A model generated the notes under the pieces. It saw only the letters and a program-made list of their open reading frames with translations, ran no database searches and was not told the DNA's origin. Below, piece after piece: positions 17,377 to 26,246 of a stretch of DNA of 64,000 nt (position 1 is the stretch's first letter; the number at the start of each line of letters is the position of its first letter). A program made the translations under genes and the position numbers. Source of the stretch: Pseudomonas mosselii (GTDB lineage Bacteria > Pseudomonadota > Gammaproteobacteria > Pseudomonadales > Pseudomonadaceae); assembly GCF_019823065.1 (NCBI RefSeq), contig NZ_CP081966.1, forward strand, positions 1,078,001 to 1,142,000, written 5' to 3'.

Positions 17377-17940
17377 GTGCCCGACCCCCGCAGTTTCCCC
17401 AGCGACCTGTGCCTCGACAGCCCACGCCTGCAGCTGCGCCCCATGCGCCATGGCGATGCGCAGCAGTGGCTGACCATCATGGCCGACCCGGAAGTGATGC
17501 GTTACTGGTACCACGCCCCCTGGCAGACCCTGGCCGAGGCCGAAAGCGCCCTGGCCGCCGACCGCGAAGCCTACGCCGCCGGACAGTTGCTCAAGCTGGG
17601 CATGTACCGCCGCGACAACGGCGAGCTGATCGGCATGGTCCAGCTGTTCAACCTCGAGGAGGGGTCACGCCGTGGCGAGATCGGCTACTGCCTGGCCAAA
17701 TCCGCCCAGGGCCGGGGCTACATGGACGAGGCGCTGACCTGCTTCATCGACTACCTCGCCCACACCCTGCACCTGCGTCGCCTGGAGGCGGAAATCGATC
17801 CGCGCAACCAGGGCTCGGCGCGTACACTGGAACGCCAGGGCTTCGTCCTTGAGGGCACCTTGCGCGCCCGCTGGTGTGTCGCCGGTGAGCTCTCCGATTC
17901 GGGCTTGTACGGGCTGCTGCTCGAACTGCCTGTCGCCTGA
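17377..17940 (+). CDS. GNAT N-acetyltransferase (RimJ/RimL type)
   Basis: 187 residues with the acetyl-CoA-dependent GNAT fold. The N-terminal LRPMRHGDAQQWLTIMADPEVMRYW (about residues 21-45) is typical of the RimJ/RimL branch. The acetyl-CoA loop is seen as GYCLAKSAQGRGYMDEAL (about 107-124), with the pattern Q-G-R-G-Y. The C-terminal segment RRLEAEIDPRNQGSARTLERQGF is also standard for this branch. The GTG start is set by AGGAG at 17365-17369, seven bases upstream. The substrate (ribosomal protein N-terminus, amino acid or antibiotic) cannot be deduced. It stands alone, with 51 bases before the next gene on the same strand. Confidence 0.88.
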   Translation: MPDPRSFPSDLCLDSPRLQLRPMRHGDAQQWLTIMADPEVMRYWYHAPWQTLAEAESALAADREAYAAGQLLKLGMYRRDNGELIGMVQLFNLEEGSRRGEIGYCLAKSAQGRGYMDEALTCFIDYLAHTLHLRRLEAEIDPRNQGSARTLERQGFVLEGTLRARWCVAGELSDSGLYGLLLELPVA

Positions 17941-17991
17941 GGCACAGGTACGCTATGGTCGGGTTTTGCCGATGATCGACGGAGTCTGTGT

Positions 17992-18531
17992 TTGCCAGCC
18001 TTCTATCTGACCTTCAGCTTGCTGCTGTACCTGCTGAGCCTGGCTTTCGATGGCGCCCTGATGGGGGCGGGCCGGCATATGCCGGCGTTGCAGATGCTGC
18101 TCTACGGCCCCTGGGGCATCGCCTTCGGCCTGTACCAGTGGTTCGCCAACCCGCTGCTGGCGCTGGCAGTCCTCGCCCACCGCCGGTTCCGCCGCCTGGC
18201 GCTGGTATGCGGCCTGGTGGCGTTGTACCTGGCGGCCAGCAGCTTCGCCATCACCCGCTTGCCGGACAACCAGAGCTACGCCTTCCAGGATGTGACCGGC
18301 TTTGGTGCGGGCTTCTACCTGTGGCTGCTGGCGATCCTGGTGTTCTGCCTGGGGCAGCTGTGGTGGTGCTGGAAGGCGCGCTCGGCGGCGCAGGTGCCGG
18401 GCTGGAGCTGGCTGGATGTGGCGCTGATCGCTGCCCTGAGCGTGGCGCTGTATGCCGGTACGCAGATGCCCTCGCTGCGCTTCGAGCCGCACAAGGTGAT
18501 CGTGCCGCCGGAGCAGCCGCACACCTTGTGA
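17992..18531 (+). CDS. Hypothetical multi-pass membrane protein
   Basis: 179 residues with four to five hydrophobic segments (about residues 2-20, 33-60, 68-85, 103-122, 135-152), each flanked by Arg/His-rich loops. I do not recognise the family. It uses a TTG start with GGAG at 17981-17984, and the hydrophobic first segment begins right at that start. It converges on the YdcZ-type transporter gene, with an 8-base gap. Confidence 0.65.
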   Translation: MPAFYLTFSLLLYLLSLAFDGALMGAGRHMPALQMLLYGPWGIAFGLYQWFANPLLALAVLAHRRFRRLALVCGLVALYLAASSFAITRLPDNQSYAFQDVTGFGAGFYLWLLAILVFCLGQLWWCWKARSAAQVPGWSWLDVALIAALSVALYAGTQMPSLRFEPHKVIVPPEQPHTL

Positions 18532-18539
18532 GGGTGCGC

Positions 18540-19007
18540 TCAACGCGCCGTGCCCCACTGCACCACGATCATCCCGATCACGATCATCCCCACCCCCGCC
18601 AGCCGCAGCAGGTTCACCGGTCGCTCCGGCAACCCCATCAAGCCAAACTGGTCGATCAGCAGCGACGACAGCACCTGCCCGGCCACCACGCAGACGATGA
18701 ACCCGGCTGCCCCCAGGCGCGGCGTCAGCACCAGCGCGGCGGTGATGTACAGCACCCCGGCGACCCCGCCGAACCAGGCCCACCAGGGCGCATGGGCCAG
18801 TTGCTGCACCTGCGGCAGCGGCGCGCGCATCAGCAGCAGGGCCGGCACCAGCATCAGCAGGCTGACCAGCAACGACACCCCGGCGGCCCACAGCGGATGG
18901 CCGAGCAGGCGCCCGAGCGCGGCGTTGCTGCCGGCCTGGAACGGCACGGCGGCCCCGGCGAGCAGGGCGATGAACAAGGGGAGGGCGGCGAAGAGGCTGG
19001 CGGGCAT
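18540..19007 (-). CDS. YdcZ/DUF606-type DMT transporter
   Basis: 155 residues with about five membrane helices, of the small DUF606 (YdcZ) group in the drug/metabolite transporter superfamily. Recognisable parts are LLAGAAVPFQAGSNAALGRLLGHP (first helix and loop) and GFIVCVVAGQVLSSLLIDQFGL. Such half-size proteins usually work as dimers; the substrate is unknown. I set the start at 19007 rather than the longer frame at 19031, because GGAG lies eight bases before this ATG and the hydrophobic helix starts directly after it. It is transcribed divergently from the LysR regulator, which probably controls it. Confidence 0.8.
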   Translation of the reverse strand: MPASLFAALPLFIALLAGAAVPFQAGSNAALGRLLGHPLWAAGVSLLVSLLMLVPALLLMRAPLPQVQQLAHAPWWAWFGGVAGVLYITAALVLTPRLGAAGFIVCVVAGQVLSSLLIDQFGLMGLPERPVNLLRLAGVGMIVIGMIVVQWGTAR

Positions 19008-19052
19008 GGTGTCTACTCCAGATAAGAACACTGGCCTCAGTCTCGATCATGC

Positions 19053-19069
19053 ATTTCAATGATGGAAAT
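19053..19069. promoter_or_regulatory. Candidate LysR-type operator
   Basis: Inverted repeat ATTTC-N7-GAAAT in the 91-base gap between the divergent transporter and LysR genes. Size and symmetry suit a LysR-family box, and the location fits autoregulation plus control of the transporter. This is inferred from symmetry and position only. Confidence 0.4.
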
Positions 19070-19098
19070 TCGAACTTCGCACAGGCTGTATTCGTACC

Positions 19099-20019
19099 AT
19101 GGATGATCTGCGCCGCATCGACCTGAACCTGCTGCTGACCTTGCACGCCTTGCTCAGCGAGCAACATGTCTCGCGCGCGGCCCTGCGCCTGCATCGCAGC
19201 CAGCCGGCGGTCAGCCATGCCCTGGCGCAGTTGCGCGAGCTTTTCGCCGATCCGTTGCTGGTGCGACGCGGTGGCCGCTTGCAACTGACAGCCCGTGCCG
19301 AGGCTTTGCAAGCGCCGTTGCAGGAGGCGTTGCAGCAACTCGACGGACTGCTCGGCACGCCGGGCTTCGAGCCGGCGCGGGCCCGGCGCACGTTTCGCCT
19401 GGCCATGTCCGACTACGGCGCCCGCGTGGTGCTGCCTGCGTTGATGCGCCTGATGCGGCGCGAAGCGCCGTGCATCGACCTGGTGGTGTCCCAAGGCAGC
19501 CGCGAGGCGATGCTCGGCCAGTTGATCGACGGCGAGGCAGACCTGGCGCTGGGCGTGTTCCCGGAACTGCCGACGGAAATGGCCCAGCAGGTGCTGTTCG
19601 AGGAATCCTTCGTTTGCCTGGCCGACCGGGCCAGCCTGCCGCCCCGAGGCGGCCTGGCGCTCGACCCCTGGCTGGCGCGGCCCCATGTGCTGGTGGCGGT
19701 GCGCCCCGGCATCGACAACGAGATCGACCAGGCCCTGGCCAGCTTGGGCGCACGCCGACGCATCGCCCTGACCTTGCCGCATTGGGGGGTGGCCCAAAGT
19801 GTCATTGCCGGGACCGACCTGGTGCTCACCGTGGCCCGGCGCAGCCTTGCCGGTGCCCGGCTGGACCCGGCGCTGCGCCGGTTCGCGCCGCCCCTGGCGA
19901 TCTCACCGTTCGCCTTTGCCCAGGCCTGGCACTCGCGGCGTGACGGCGATGCCGGGCACCGCTGGCTGCGGGCGCGGATCCAGGCGCTGTGCGTGAACGA
20001 AGGTGCGGCAGGGTGCTAG
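19099..20019 (+). CDS. LysR-family transcriptional regulator
   Basis: 306 residues. The N-terminal winged helix-turn-helix is canonical for LysR regulators (LRRIDLNLLLTLHALL, then HVSRAALRLHRSQPAVSHALAQLRELF, about residues 4-50), followed by a periplasmic-binding-like effector domain (about 90-300). The effector domain resembles the NodD/LinR-like subgroup (FRLAMSDYGARVVLPALMRLMR). The effector is unknown. The gene lies back to back with the YdcZ-type transporter gene, with a candidate LysR box between them, so it probably regulates that transporter. Confidence 0.88.
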   Translation: MDDLRRIDLNLLLTLHALLSEQHVSRAALRLHRSQPAVSHALAQLRELFADPLLVRRGGRLQLTARAEALQAPLQEALQQLDGLLGTPGFEPARARRTFRLAMSDYGARVVLPALMRLMRREAPCIDLVVSQGSREAMLGQLIDGEADLALGVFPELPTEMAQQVLFEESFVCLADRASLPPRGGLALDPWLARPHVLVAVRPGIDNEIDQALASLGARRRIALTLPHWGVAQSVIAGTDLVLTVARRSLAGARLDPALRRFAPPLAISPFAFAQAWHSRRDGDAGHRWLRARIQALCVNEGAAGC

Positions 20020-20053
20020 GCTGTGCCGCATTCATCTGCGAAAAGGAAAACCC

Positions 20054-20440
20054 ATGTTCAAGCATTGCCTGGTCGGCGCCGCCGCCCTGCTGATCGCCGC
20101 CGGCGCCCAGGCCGAGGACTATTCGCCCACCTACACCCAGTGCATGGACAAGGCCTCCAGCACCCTGGCCATGGGCGCTTGCATCCAGGCCGAGACCCAG
20201 CTGCAGGATGACCGGCTGAACCGGGTCTACAAGCAGCTGATGGCCAAGCTCGACAGCCAGCAGCAGAAGGACCTGCGCGACGTCCAGCGCACCTGGATGA
20301 AGTACCGCGACGGCAACTGCGCCTTCCACGGCAAGTTGAGCAACGGCAGCATCTACCGCATCGAAGGCGCCATGTGTGAGATGGACATGAGCAAGGACCG
20401 CGCGGCGGAGCTGGAGCGGGTGCTCAGTCCTGGGCAGTGA
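20054..20440 (+). CDS. LprI-like (DUF1311) secreted protein
   Basis: 128 residues with a signal peptide (MFKHCLVGAAALLIAAGAQA, cleavage about residue 20) and the Cys-containing DUF1311 pattern: QCMDKASSTLAMGACIQAETQLQDDRLNRVYKQL, then QRTWMKYRDGNC. The family includes lysozyme-inhibitor-like LprI proteins, so a periplasmic role is likely, but no activity is shown. The ATG at 20054 follows AAAAGGA; the longer in-frame start at 20003 would lack a signal peptide. Converges on mnmH. Confidence 0.82.
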   Translation: MFKHCLVGAAALLIAAGAQAEDYSPTYTQCMDKASSTLAMGACIQAETQLQDDRLNRVYKQLMAKLDSQQQKDLRDVQRTWMKYRDGNCAFHGKLSNGSIYRIEGAMCEMDMSKDRAAELERVLSPGQ

Positions 20441-20455
20441 TGCGGCATCCGCGAA

Positions 20456-21568
20456 TCAGGCGCCGCGTTGCTCACGCAGTGCCCGGGCCTTCAGGTACTC
20501 GCGCACCTCCACGCCGTCTCCGGCGAACTCGATCCGCTGTGCCTTGGCCGCTCGCTGGTAGGCGTACATCGGGTCGTAGTACTCCTTGAGCAGCCCTTCG
20601 ATCCACCCTCGGTGCAGGCTCACGTCGCCGCTGCGCAGCTGCTCCTCCAGCGCCTGGTCGAGCAACGTCGACAGCCGCTGGAAGCGTTCGCCGCCCAGGC
20701 GCTTGTAGATGTTGATCATGCTCTGGCGCATGCGCTCGGCGAACAGCGGGCCGCCGGTTTCTTCACCGTGCACGGCGATGTACTCGGCGCACAGGTTGAT
20801 CACGTAGTCGCGCAGGATACGTTCCACGCGATGCGCGAAGCTGTCTTCCAGCCACACCAGCGGATAGCGCTGCATGCCCTGGTACATTTCCAGCGGCACC
20901 GCGCAGCTGCCGACCACGCGGCCTTCGTCCTCGAGCACGAACTGGCCGATGCCTCGCTCGCGTTTCTTGAGGATGTCGATGGCCAGCGCGTTCTCGAAAT
21001 CGATCTGCGCCGGCTGCGCCGTGGCGCGCTTGCCGAAGCTGGAACCGCGGTGATTGGCGTGGCCTTCGAGGTCGAGCACGTTGTCCAGCTGGTGCAGCAC
21101 ATCGGTCTTGCCGGTGCCGGTCAGTCCGCCCACCAGGACGAACTCGCACTGCTGCACCGCCTGCAGCGTGGTGTCCATCAGCAGGGTGCGCATGGCCTTG
21201 TAGCCGCCCACCACCTTCGGATACTGGATGCCGGCGTCCTTGAGCCAGCCCTGGACGATCTGCGAGCGCAGGCCGCCACGGAAGCAGTAGAGGTAGCCGT
21301 CGGGATGGGCCTGGGTGAACGCGGCCCAGGCCTCCAGGCGCTGTTGCTTGAGCGCGCCGTTGACCAACTGGTGGCCCAAGGTGATGGCGGCGGCCTGGCC
21401 CTGCTGCTTGTAGCAGGTGCCGACCTTCTGCCGCTCCTGGTCGTTCATCAGCGGCAGGTTGACCGCGCCGGGGAAGGCGCCTTTGGTGAATTCGATCGGT
21501 GCGCGCATGTCCATCATCGGCACGTCGTCGAGGAACAGCTGTTTCAGCTCGGTGCAGTCGGGGCGCAT
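20456..21568 (-). CDS. mnmH: tRNA 2-selenouridine synthase MnmH (SelU)
   Basis: 370 residues. It replaces sulfur of 2-thiouridine at the tRNA wobble position with selenium from selenophosphate. The N-terminal rhodanese domain carries the catalytic Cys in [12 protein letters not shown] (about residue 96). A P-loop domain follows with [18 protein letters not shown] (about 142-159), the known fusion order for this enzyme. The start is the ATG at 21568, which overlaps the selD stop by one base (TGATG), so it is translated from the selD-mnmH operon. A longer upstream frame runs inside selD and is rejected. The selenium donor (SelD) and a probable selenate importer are next door. Confidence 0.95.
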   Translation of the reverse strand: MRPDCTELKQLFLDDVPMMDMRAPIEFTKGAFPGAVNLPLMNDQERQKVGTCYKQQGQAAAITLGHQLVNGALKQQRLEAWAAFTQAHPDGYLYCFRGGLRSQIVQGWLKDAGIQYPKVVGGYKAMRTLLMDTTLQAVQQCEFVLVGGLTGTGKTDVLHQLDNVLDLEGHANHRGSSFGKRATAQPAQIDFENALAIDILKKRERGIGQFVLEDEGRVVGSCAVPLEMYQGMQRYPLVWLEDSFAHRVERILRDYVINLCAEYIAVHGEETGGPLFAERMRQSMINIYKRLGGERFQRLSTLLDQALEEQLRSGDVSLHRGWIEGLLKEYYDPMYAYQRAAKAQRIEFAGDGVEVREYLKARALREQRGA

Positions 21569-22602
21569 CAGATCACCTCGACTGCGTGGCTCTGTCGCTC
21601 GACCAGCTCGCCGATCGGCGCCAGTTCGAGCCCGAGCTCCCGCGCCACGGCGAGGAATTCCGCCTCGCCTTGCGGGGTGACCGCCACCAGCAGGCCGCCG
21701 CTGGTCTGCGGGTCGCACAGCAGGTGCTTCTGCTCGTCGCTCAGCGCGCCGATCTTGTGGCCGTAGCTGTCGAAGTTGCGCAGGGTGCCGCCGGGGATGC
21801 AGCCCTCGGCCAGGTAATGCTCGACGCTGGGCAGGCGCGGCACCGCGGCGTACTGCAGGCGGGCGGTGAGGCCGCTGCCCTCGGCGACTTCGACCAGGTG
21901 GCCGAGCAGGCCGAAACCGGTGACGTCGGTCATCGCCTGTACGCCGTCGAGCTTGCCGAAGCGGCTGCCCGGGGTGTTGAGGGTGCACATCCAGTCACGG
22001 GCCAGGCCCTGGTCCTGTTCGCGCAGCTTGGCCTTCTTCTCGGCGGTGGTGAGAATGCCGATGCCCAGTGGCTTGGTCAGGTACAGGCGGCAGCCGACGC
22101 TGGCGGTGTCGTTGCGCTTGAGGTGGCGCTTGCTCACCACGCCGGTCACGGCCAGGCCGAAGATCGGCTCGGGGGCGTCGATGGAATGGCCGCCGGCCAG
22201 CGGGATGCCGGCTTCGGCGCACACGGCGCGGCCGCCGCGGATCACCTCGCGGGCGACCTCCGGCGGCAGCACGTTGACCGGCCAGCCGAGGATGGCGATG
22301 GCCATCAGCGGGTCGCCGCCCATGGCGTAGATGTCGCTGATGGCGTTGGTGGCGGCGATGCGGCCGAAGTCGTACGGGTCGTCGACGATGGGCATGAAGA
22401 AGTCGGTGGTCGAGACCACGCCGCGCTCGTCATCCAGGGCGTAGACGGCGGCGTCGTCGCGCGAGGCGTTGCCGACCCAGAGTTTCGGGTCGAGGGCCTG
22501 CGTGCCGCTCTCGGCGAGGATCACATCCAGGACCTTGGGAGAAATCTTGCAGCCACAGCCAGCGCCGTGGCTGTACTGTGTCAGACGAATCGGCTCGCTC
22601 AT
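21568..22602 (-). CDS. selD: Selenide, water dikinase SelD
   Basis: 344 residues. It makes selenophosphate from selenide and ATP. The N-terminal motif [15 protein letters not shown] (about residues 10-24) holds the active-site Cys and Lys; here the residue is Cys, not selenocysteine. The AIR-synthase-like motifs [33 protein letters not shown] and [17 protein letters not shown] follow. The start at 22602 begins with [13 protein letters not shown]; the longer frame from 22686 is upstream leader. First gene of the operon with mnmH, divergent from the selenate-type transporter. Confidence 0.96.
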   Translation of the reverse strand: MSEPIRLTQYSHGAGCGCKISPKVLDVILAESGTQALDPKLWVGNASRDDAAVYALDDERGVVSTTDFFMPIVDDPYDFGRIAATNAISDIYAMGGDPLMAIAILGWPVNVLPPEVAREVIRGGRAVCAEAGIPLAGGHSIDAPEPIFGLAVTGVVSKRHLKRNDTASVGCRLYLTKPLGIGILTTAEKKAKLREQDQGLARDWMCTLNTPGSRFGKLDGVQAMTDVTGFGLLGHLVEVAEGSGLTARLQYAAVPRLPSVEHYLAEGCIPGGTLRNFDSYGHKIGALSDEQKHLLCDPQTSGGLLVAVTPQGEAEFLAVARELGLELAPIGELVERQSHAVEVI

Positions 22603-22629
22603 GTGCACCTCGACTTTTCGTGATGCGCG

Positions 22630-22638
22630 ATTGTAGCA
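22630..22638 (-). promoter_or_regulatory. Extended -10 promoter candidate for selD-mnmH
   Basis: Read on the minus strand this is TGCTACAAT, an extended -10 element 27 bases before the selD ATG. No good -35 box is visible, which is acceptable for extended -10 promoters. It lies in the 119-base divergent gap. Confidence 0.35.
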
Positions 22639-22721
22639 AAGCTGGCCTTTGTGCCTGCGGCTCTTATACTTCCCGCGATGCAACACCGACTCATACCCCG
22701 CGATCGAACCGGAGAATCCCC

Positions 22722-23576
22722 ATGCTCAAACGTCCCCTGGCACTGTTTGCCGGCCTCGCGCTGTCCTGCTGCGCGGTGTTCGCCCAGGCCGCCGATGTGC
22801 TGCGCGTCAGCGCCATCCCCGACGAGGCGCCAACCGAACTGCTGCGCAAGTTCAAGCCACTGGGCGAGTACCTCGAGCAGCAGCTGGGCATGAAGGTGCA
22901 GTTCGTGCCGGTGGCCGACTACCCGGCTGTGGTCGAGTCGCTGGCCAGCGATCGCCTGGACCTGGCCTGGCTGGGGGGCTTCACCTTCGTCCAGGTGCAC
23001 CTGAAGGACCCCAAGGCCACGCCGCTGGTGCAGCGTGAGCAGGATGCCAAGTTCACCAGCAAGTTCATCACCGCCAACCCGGACGTGAAAAGCCTTAAGG
23101 AACTCAAGGGCAAGACCTTCGCCTTCGGTTCGATTTCGTCCACCTCGGGCAGCCTGATGCCGCGTTACTTCATGCTCAAGAACGACAACATCAAGCCCGA
23201 GGAGTACTTCAGCCGCGTTGCCTATTCCGGCGCCCACGATGCCACCGCCGCCTGGGTCCAGGCCGGCAAGGCCGATGCCGGCGTGCTCAACGCCAGCGTC
23301 TGGGACAAGCTGGTCGCAGCCGGCAAGGTCGACACCAGCAAGGTAAAGGTGTTCGCCACCACGCCGGAGTACTTCGACTACAACTGGACCGTGCGCGGCA
23401 ACATGGACCCGGCACTGAAAGAAAAGATCAAGCAGGCCTTCCTCGCCCTGGACCCGGCCAAGCCTGCGGACAAGGCGATCCTCGACCTGCAGGCCGCCAG
23501 CCGCTTCATCGAGACCAAGCCTGAGAACTACGCGGGCACCGAGCAAGCCGCGCGTGAGGCCGGTCTGCTCAAGTGA
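22722..23576 (+). CDS. Putative selenate ABC transporter, binding protein
   Basis: 284 residues with a Sec signal peptide (cleavage about AQA-ADV, residue 24). It belongs to the PhnD/PtxB group of periplasmic oxyanion-binding proteins: [26 protein letters not shown] (about 67-92), [15 protein letters not shown] (about 137-151, the oxyanion loop) and [22 protein letters not shown]. One branch of this group is annotated as putative selenate binding because it sits beside selD. Here it is the first gene of a four-gene importer divergent from selD-mnmH, which supports that reading. Phosphite, phosphonate or another oxyanion cannot be excluded. GGAG lies at 22711-22714. Confidence 0.85.
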   Translation: MLKRPLALFAGLALSCCAVFAQAADVLRVSAIPDEAPTELLRKFKPLGEYLEQQLGMKVQFVPVADYPAVVESLASDRLDLAWLGGFTFVQVHLKDPKATPLVQREQDAKFTSKFITANPDVKSLKELKGKTFAFGSISSTSGSLMPRYFMLKNDNIKPEEYFSRVAYSGAHDATAAWVQAGKADAGVLNASVWDKLVAAGKVDTSKVKVFATTPEYFDYNWTVRGNMDPALKEKIKQAFLALDPAKPADKAILDLQAASRFIETKPENYAGTEQAAREAGLLK

Positions 23577-24367
23577 GTATCCGTGTTCAGGGCGCCAGTG
23601 TGCGCCATGGTCAGGTCCAGGCCTTGAGCGCGGTGGACCTGCTGATCGGCCAGGGCGAGCGGGTGGCGATCATCGGTCCGTCCGGGGCCGGCAAATCCAG
23701 CCTGCTGCACCTGATGGGCACCGCCGTGCCGCCCAGTGGCGGGCGGCTGGAGTTGTTGGGCGAGCAGCCCTGGGCATTGTCTGCCCGGGCCCGCCAGCGC
23801 TTGCGCGCACGGGTTGGCCTGGTACACCAGGCGCCGCCCCTGCCGCTGCGCCAGCGGGTGGTCACCGCCGTGTTGGCGGGGCGCCTGGGGCAGTGGGGCA
23901 CGTTGCGCGGGCTGCTCAACCTGATCCACCCCGGCGATGTACCCGGTGCCCGTGCGGCGCTGGCCGAGCTGGGCATGGCCGACAAACTGTTCGCCCAGTG
24001 CGGGCAGTTGTCCGGTGGCCAGTTGCAGCGGGTCGGCATTGCCCGTGCCTTGTACCAGCGACCTGAAGTGCTGCTGACCGATGAACCGGTTTCGGCCATG
24101 GACCCGGTGCTGGCCGACCATAGCCTGGCGCTGCTCAATCGCCATGCCCAGGCCCATGGCGTGACCCTGGTCGCCAGCCTGCACGCGGTGGAGCTCGCCT
24201 TGGCGCATTTTCCGCGCATTGTCGGCATTCGTGCCGGGCAGGTAGCGTTCGACTGCCCGGCAGAAGCGGTCAGCGAAGCGATGCTCGATGCCTTGTACGC
24301 CAACGAGCAACTGGCCTCGCCTGTTGCCGCGACGGCGAGCCTGCAGGTGCAGATCCCGCGATGCTGA
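23573..24367 (+). CDS. Phosphonate/selenate-type ABC transporter ATPase
   Basis: 264 residues. Walker [12 protein letters not shown] (about residues 36-46), a Q-loop in the VHQAPP region, ABC signature [15 protein letters not shown] (about 146-160), Walker [14 protein letters not shown]. It belongs to the PhnC group. The GTG start overlaps the stop of the binding-protein gene by four bases (GTGA), and its own end overlaps the first permease by seven bases, so the four genes are tightly coupled. It should power uptake of the same oxyanion as the adjoining binding protein. Confidence 0.9.
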   Translation: MSIRVQGASVRHGQVQALSAVDLLIGQGERVAIIGPSGAGKSSLLHLMGTAVPPSGGRLELLGEQPWALSARARQRLRARVGLVHQAPPLPLRQRVVTAVLAGRLGQWGTLRGLLNLIHPGDVPGARAALAELGMADKLFAQCGQLSGGQLQRVGIARALYQRPEVLLTDEPVSAMDPVLADHSLALLNRHAQAHGVTLVASLHAVELALAHFPRIVGIRAGQVAFDCPAEAVSEAMLDALYANEQLASPVAATASLQVQIPRC

Positions 24368-25188
24368 GCACTGACCAGCGCGATCCTGCTGCCATCCCTC
24401 GTTTGCTGTTGACCCTGTTGTGCCTGGCGCTGCTCTGGCCAGGCCTGCGCTTGAGCGAACTCGACCCCGGCGTGCTGTTGCTGGCCGAGAACCGTCAGCA
24501 GATGGCCAGCTTCGTCAGCGCATTCTGGCCCCCGGCCCACGACGCCGGCTTTCTGCATCTGCTGCTCAGCGCCACGGTGCAGACCCTGGCCGTGGCCACG
24601 GCGGGCATGACCCTGGCGCTGCTGCTGGCGGTGCCGGCCAGCCTGCTGGCCAGCCGGGCGCTGTCGCTGCGGGCAGCTTCCAATGGTGGACGTCTGGGAC
24701 CATGGTCACGCGCTGCGCGCCTGCCGGTGCGTGGCGTGCTGATCTTCCTGCGCAGTGTGCCCGAGATCGTCTGGGCACTGCTGTTCGTCCGTGCCGTGGG
24801 CCTGGGCCCGACCGCCGGGGTGCTGGCCATCGCCATTACCTACAGCGGCATGCTCGGTAAGGTCTACGCGGAAATCTTCGAGTCGGTGGACCAGCGTCCG
24901 GCCCATGCCTTGCTCCAGGCCGGCAGCAGCCGCCTGTCGGCGTTTTTCTACGGCACCCTGCCCGAGGCCGCGAGCGAGGTGGTGTCCTATACCGTGTACC
25001 GCTGGGAATGCGCGGTGCGCGCCTCGGTGGTGATGGGCTTCGTCGGCGCTGGTGGCCTGGGCCAGCAGATCGACTTGTCGATGCGCATGTTCGCCGGGGC
25101 CGAGGTGGCGAGCATGCTGCTGACCTTCCTGTTGCTGGTGGTGCTGGCCGACCTGCTCAGCCGCTTCCTGCGCGGGAGGCTCGCATGA
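24361..25188 (+). CDS. Phosphonate/selenate-type ABC permease 1
   Basis: 275 residues, a PhnE-type inner-membrane permease with about six hydrophobic segments. The coupling loop that contacts the ATPase is seen in the stretch [20 protein letters not shown], and the C-terminal part has [20 protein letters not shown]. It overlaps the ATPase gene by seven bases and the second permease by four. Paralogous to the next gene, with which it should form a heterodimeric channel. Confidence 0.88.
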   Translation: MLSTDQRDPAAIPRLLLTLLCLALLWPGLRLSELDPGVLLLAENRQQMASFVSAFWPPAHDAGFLHLLLSATVQTLAVATAGMTLALLLAVPASLLASRALSLRAASNGGRLGPWSRAARLPVRGVLIFLRSVPEIVWALLFVRAVGLGPTAGVLAIAITYSGMLGKVYAEIFESVDQRPAHALLQAGSSRLSAFFYGTLPEAASEVVSYTVYRWECAVRASVVMGFVGAGGLGQQIDLSMRMFAGAEVASMLLTFLLLVVLADLLSRFLRGRLA

Positions 25189-25952
25189 GGCGGGTGATCA
25201 ATGGGCTGGTGATCGTCGCGATCCTGGCGGCGGTGCTGGCGTCGTTCGCCTACCTGGAGCTGGACCTGGCAGCGCTCGTCGGCAGCGGCGGACCGGCGCA
25301 GATGGGCGACTACGCGGCGCGCTTCCTGCTCCCGGACCTTTCCCTGACGCACCTGCGGGCGGTGGGGCAGGGCGCCCTGGAAACGCTGGCCATGTCCGGG
25401 ATGGGGACGCTCTCAGCGATGCTGCTGGGTCTATTGCTGGCGCTGCCGGCCGCCGGCCGCTTCGGTTGGCCGTTGCAGGGCGCGGCGCGCCTGCTGCTCA
25501 ATGCGTTGCGGGCGATTCCGGAGCTGGTCTGGGCGGCGCTGACCGTGCTGGCGGCGGGCCTGGGGCCGAATGCCGGCACCCTGGCGCTGGCGCTGCACAC
25601 CGCCGGGGTGCTGGGGCGGCTGTTCGCCGAGGCACTGGAGAATGCACCGCCGGAGCCGGCGGCGGCGATCCGACTGCAGGGCGGCAGCCAGCTGGCGGCG
25701 TTCTGTTTCGGCACGCTGCCCAACTTGTGGCCGCAACTGCTGGCGTACAGCCTGTATCGCTGGGAGAACAACATCCGCATGGCCAGCGTGCTGGGGTTCG
25801 TGGGGGCAGGCGGTCTGGGGCAGATGCTCTACGCGACCCTGAGCCTGTTCCAGGAGGCCCAGGCCAGCACGGTGATCATTGCCATGCTGTTGCTGGTGCT
25901 GCTGGTGGACGCCCTGAGCGATGTGCTGCGCCAGCGTTTCGTGCGCGCCTGA
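25185..25952 (+). CDS. Phosphonate/selenate-type ABC permease 2
   Basis: 255 residues, second PhnE-type permease. It repeats the signature of the first (RAIPELVWAALTVLAAGLGPNAG, then [20 protein letters not shown]). The start is the ATG at 25185, overlapping the first permease stop as ATGA; the longer frame starting at 25008 lies inside the first permease gene. Last gene of the importer operon. No terminator with a T-run is visible downstream. Confidence 0.88.
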   Translation: MRRVINGLVIVAILAAVLASFAYLELDLAALVGSGGPAQMGDYAARFLLPDLSLTHLRAVGQGALETLAMSGMGTLSAMLLGLLLALPAAGRFGWPLQGAARLLLNALRAIPELVWAALTVLAAGLGPNAGTLALALHTAGVLGRLFAEALENAPPEPAAAIRLQGGSQLAAFCFGTLPNLWPQLLAYSLYRWENNIRMASVLGFVGAGGLGQMLYATLSLFQEAQASTVIIAMLLLVLLVDALSDVLRQRFVRA

Positions 25953-26246
25953 ACGGGCTTGAAGCGGTACCTGATCCTTGACTGTAGTCCCGCTCAGGCC
26001 CCACGCCAAGCCCTGTTCGTCAATCCGAAAAATAAACTTCACCGGAGCGTAAAAAGACTTTTTTCGGTCATGGTTTTTGCGGTATCAAGGAACCAGACAG
26101 CCGAACCCTGCAGCACAGGTGGCGTCATCCACGCCCCTTTTGCCAGGTGAGCTTCCCGCCCGTAACGACGCGGATACGGGAAGAACGGCAGTCACTCTGC
26201 GGCGCAGCCGTTCGCGCCGTGTGGCTTTCACATAAGGTGAACGAGT

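Noticed and set aside
17953..19797. 614-codon minus-strand frame over the membrane protein, transporter and lysR genes
   Set aside because: It overlaps three genes with clear family features and its own product has no recognisable domain.
20456..21988. Longer mnmH with ~140 extra N-terminal residues
   Set aside because: The extension lies inside selD, is Arg/Pro-rich shadow sequence, and the rhodanese domain starts at the ATG that overlaps the selD stop.
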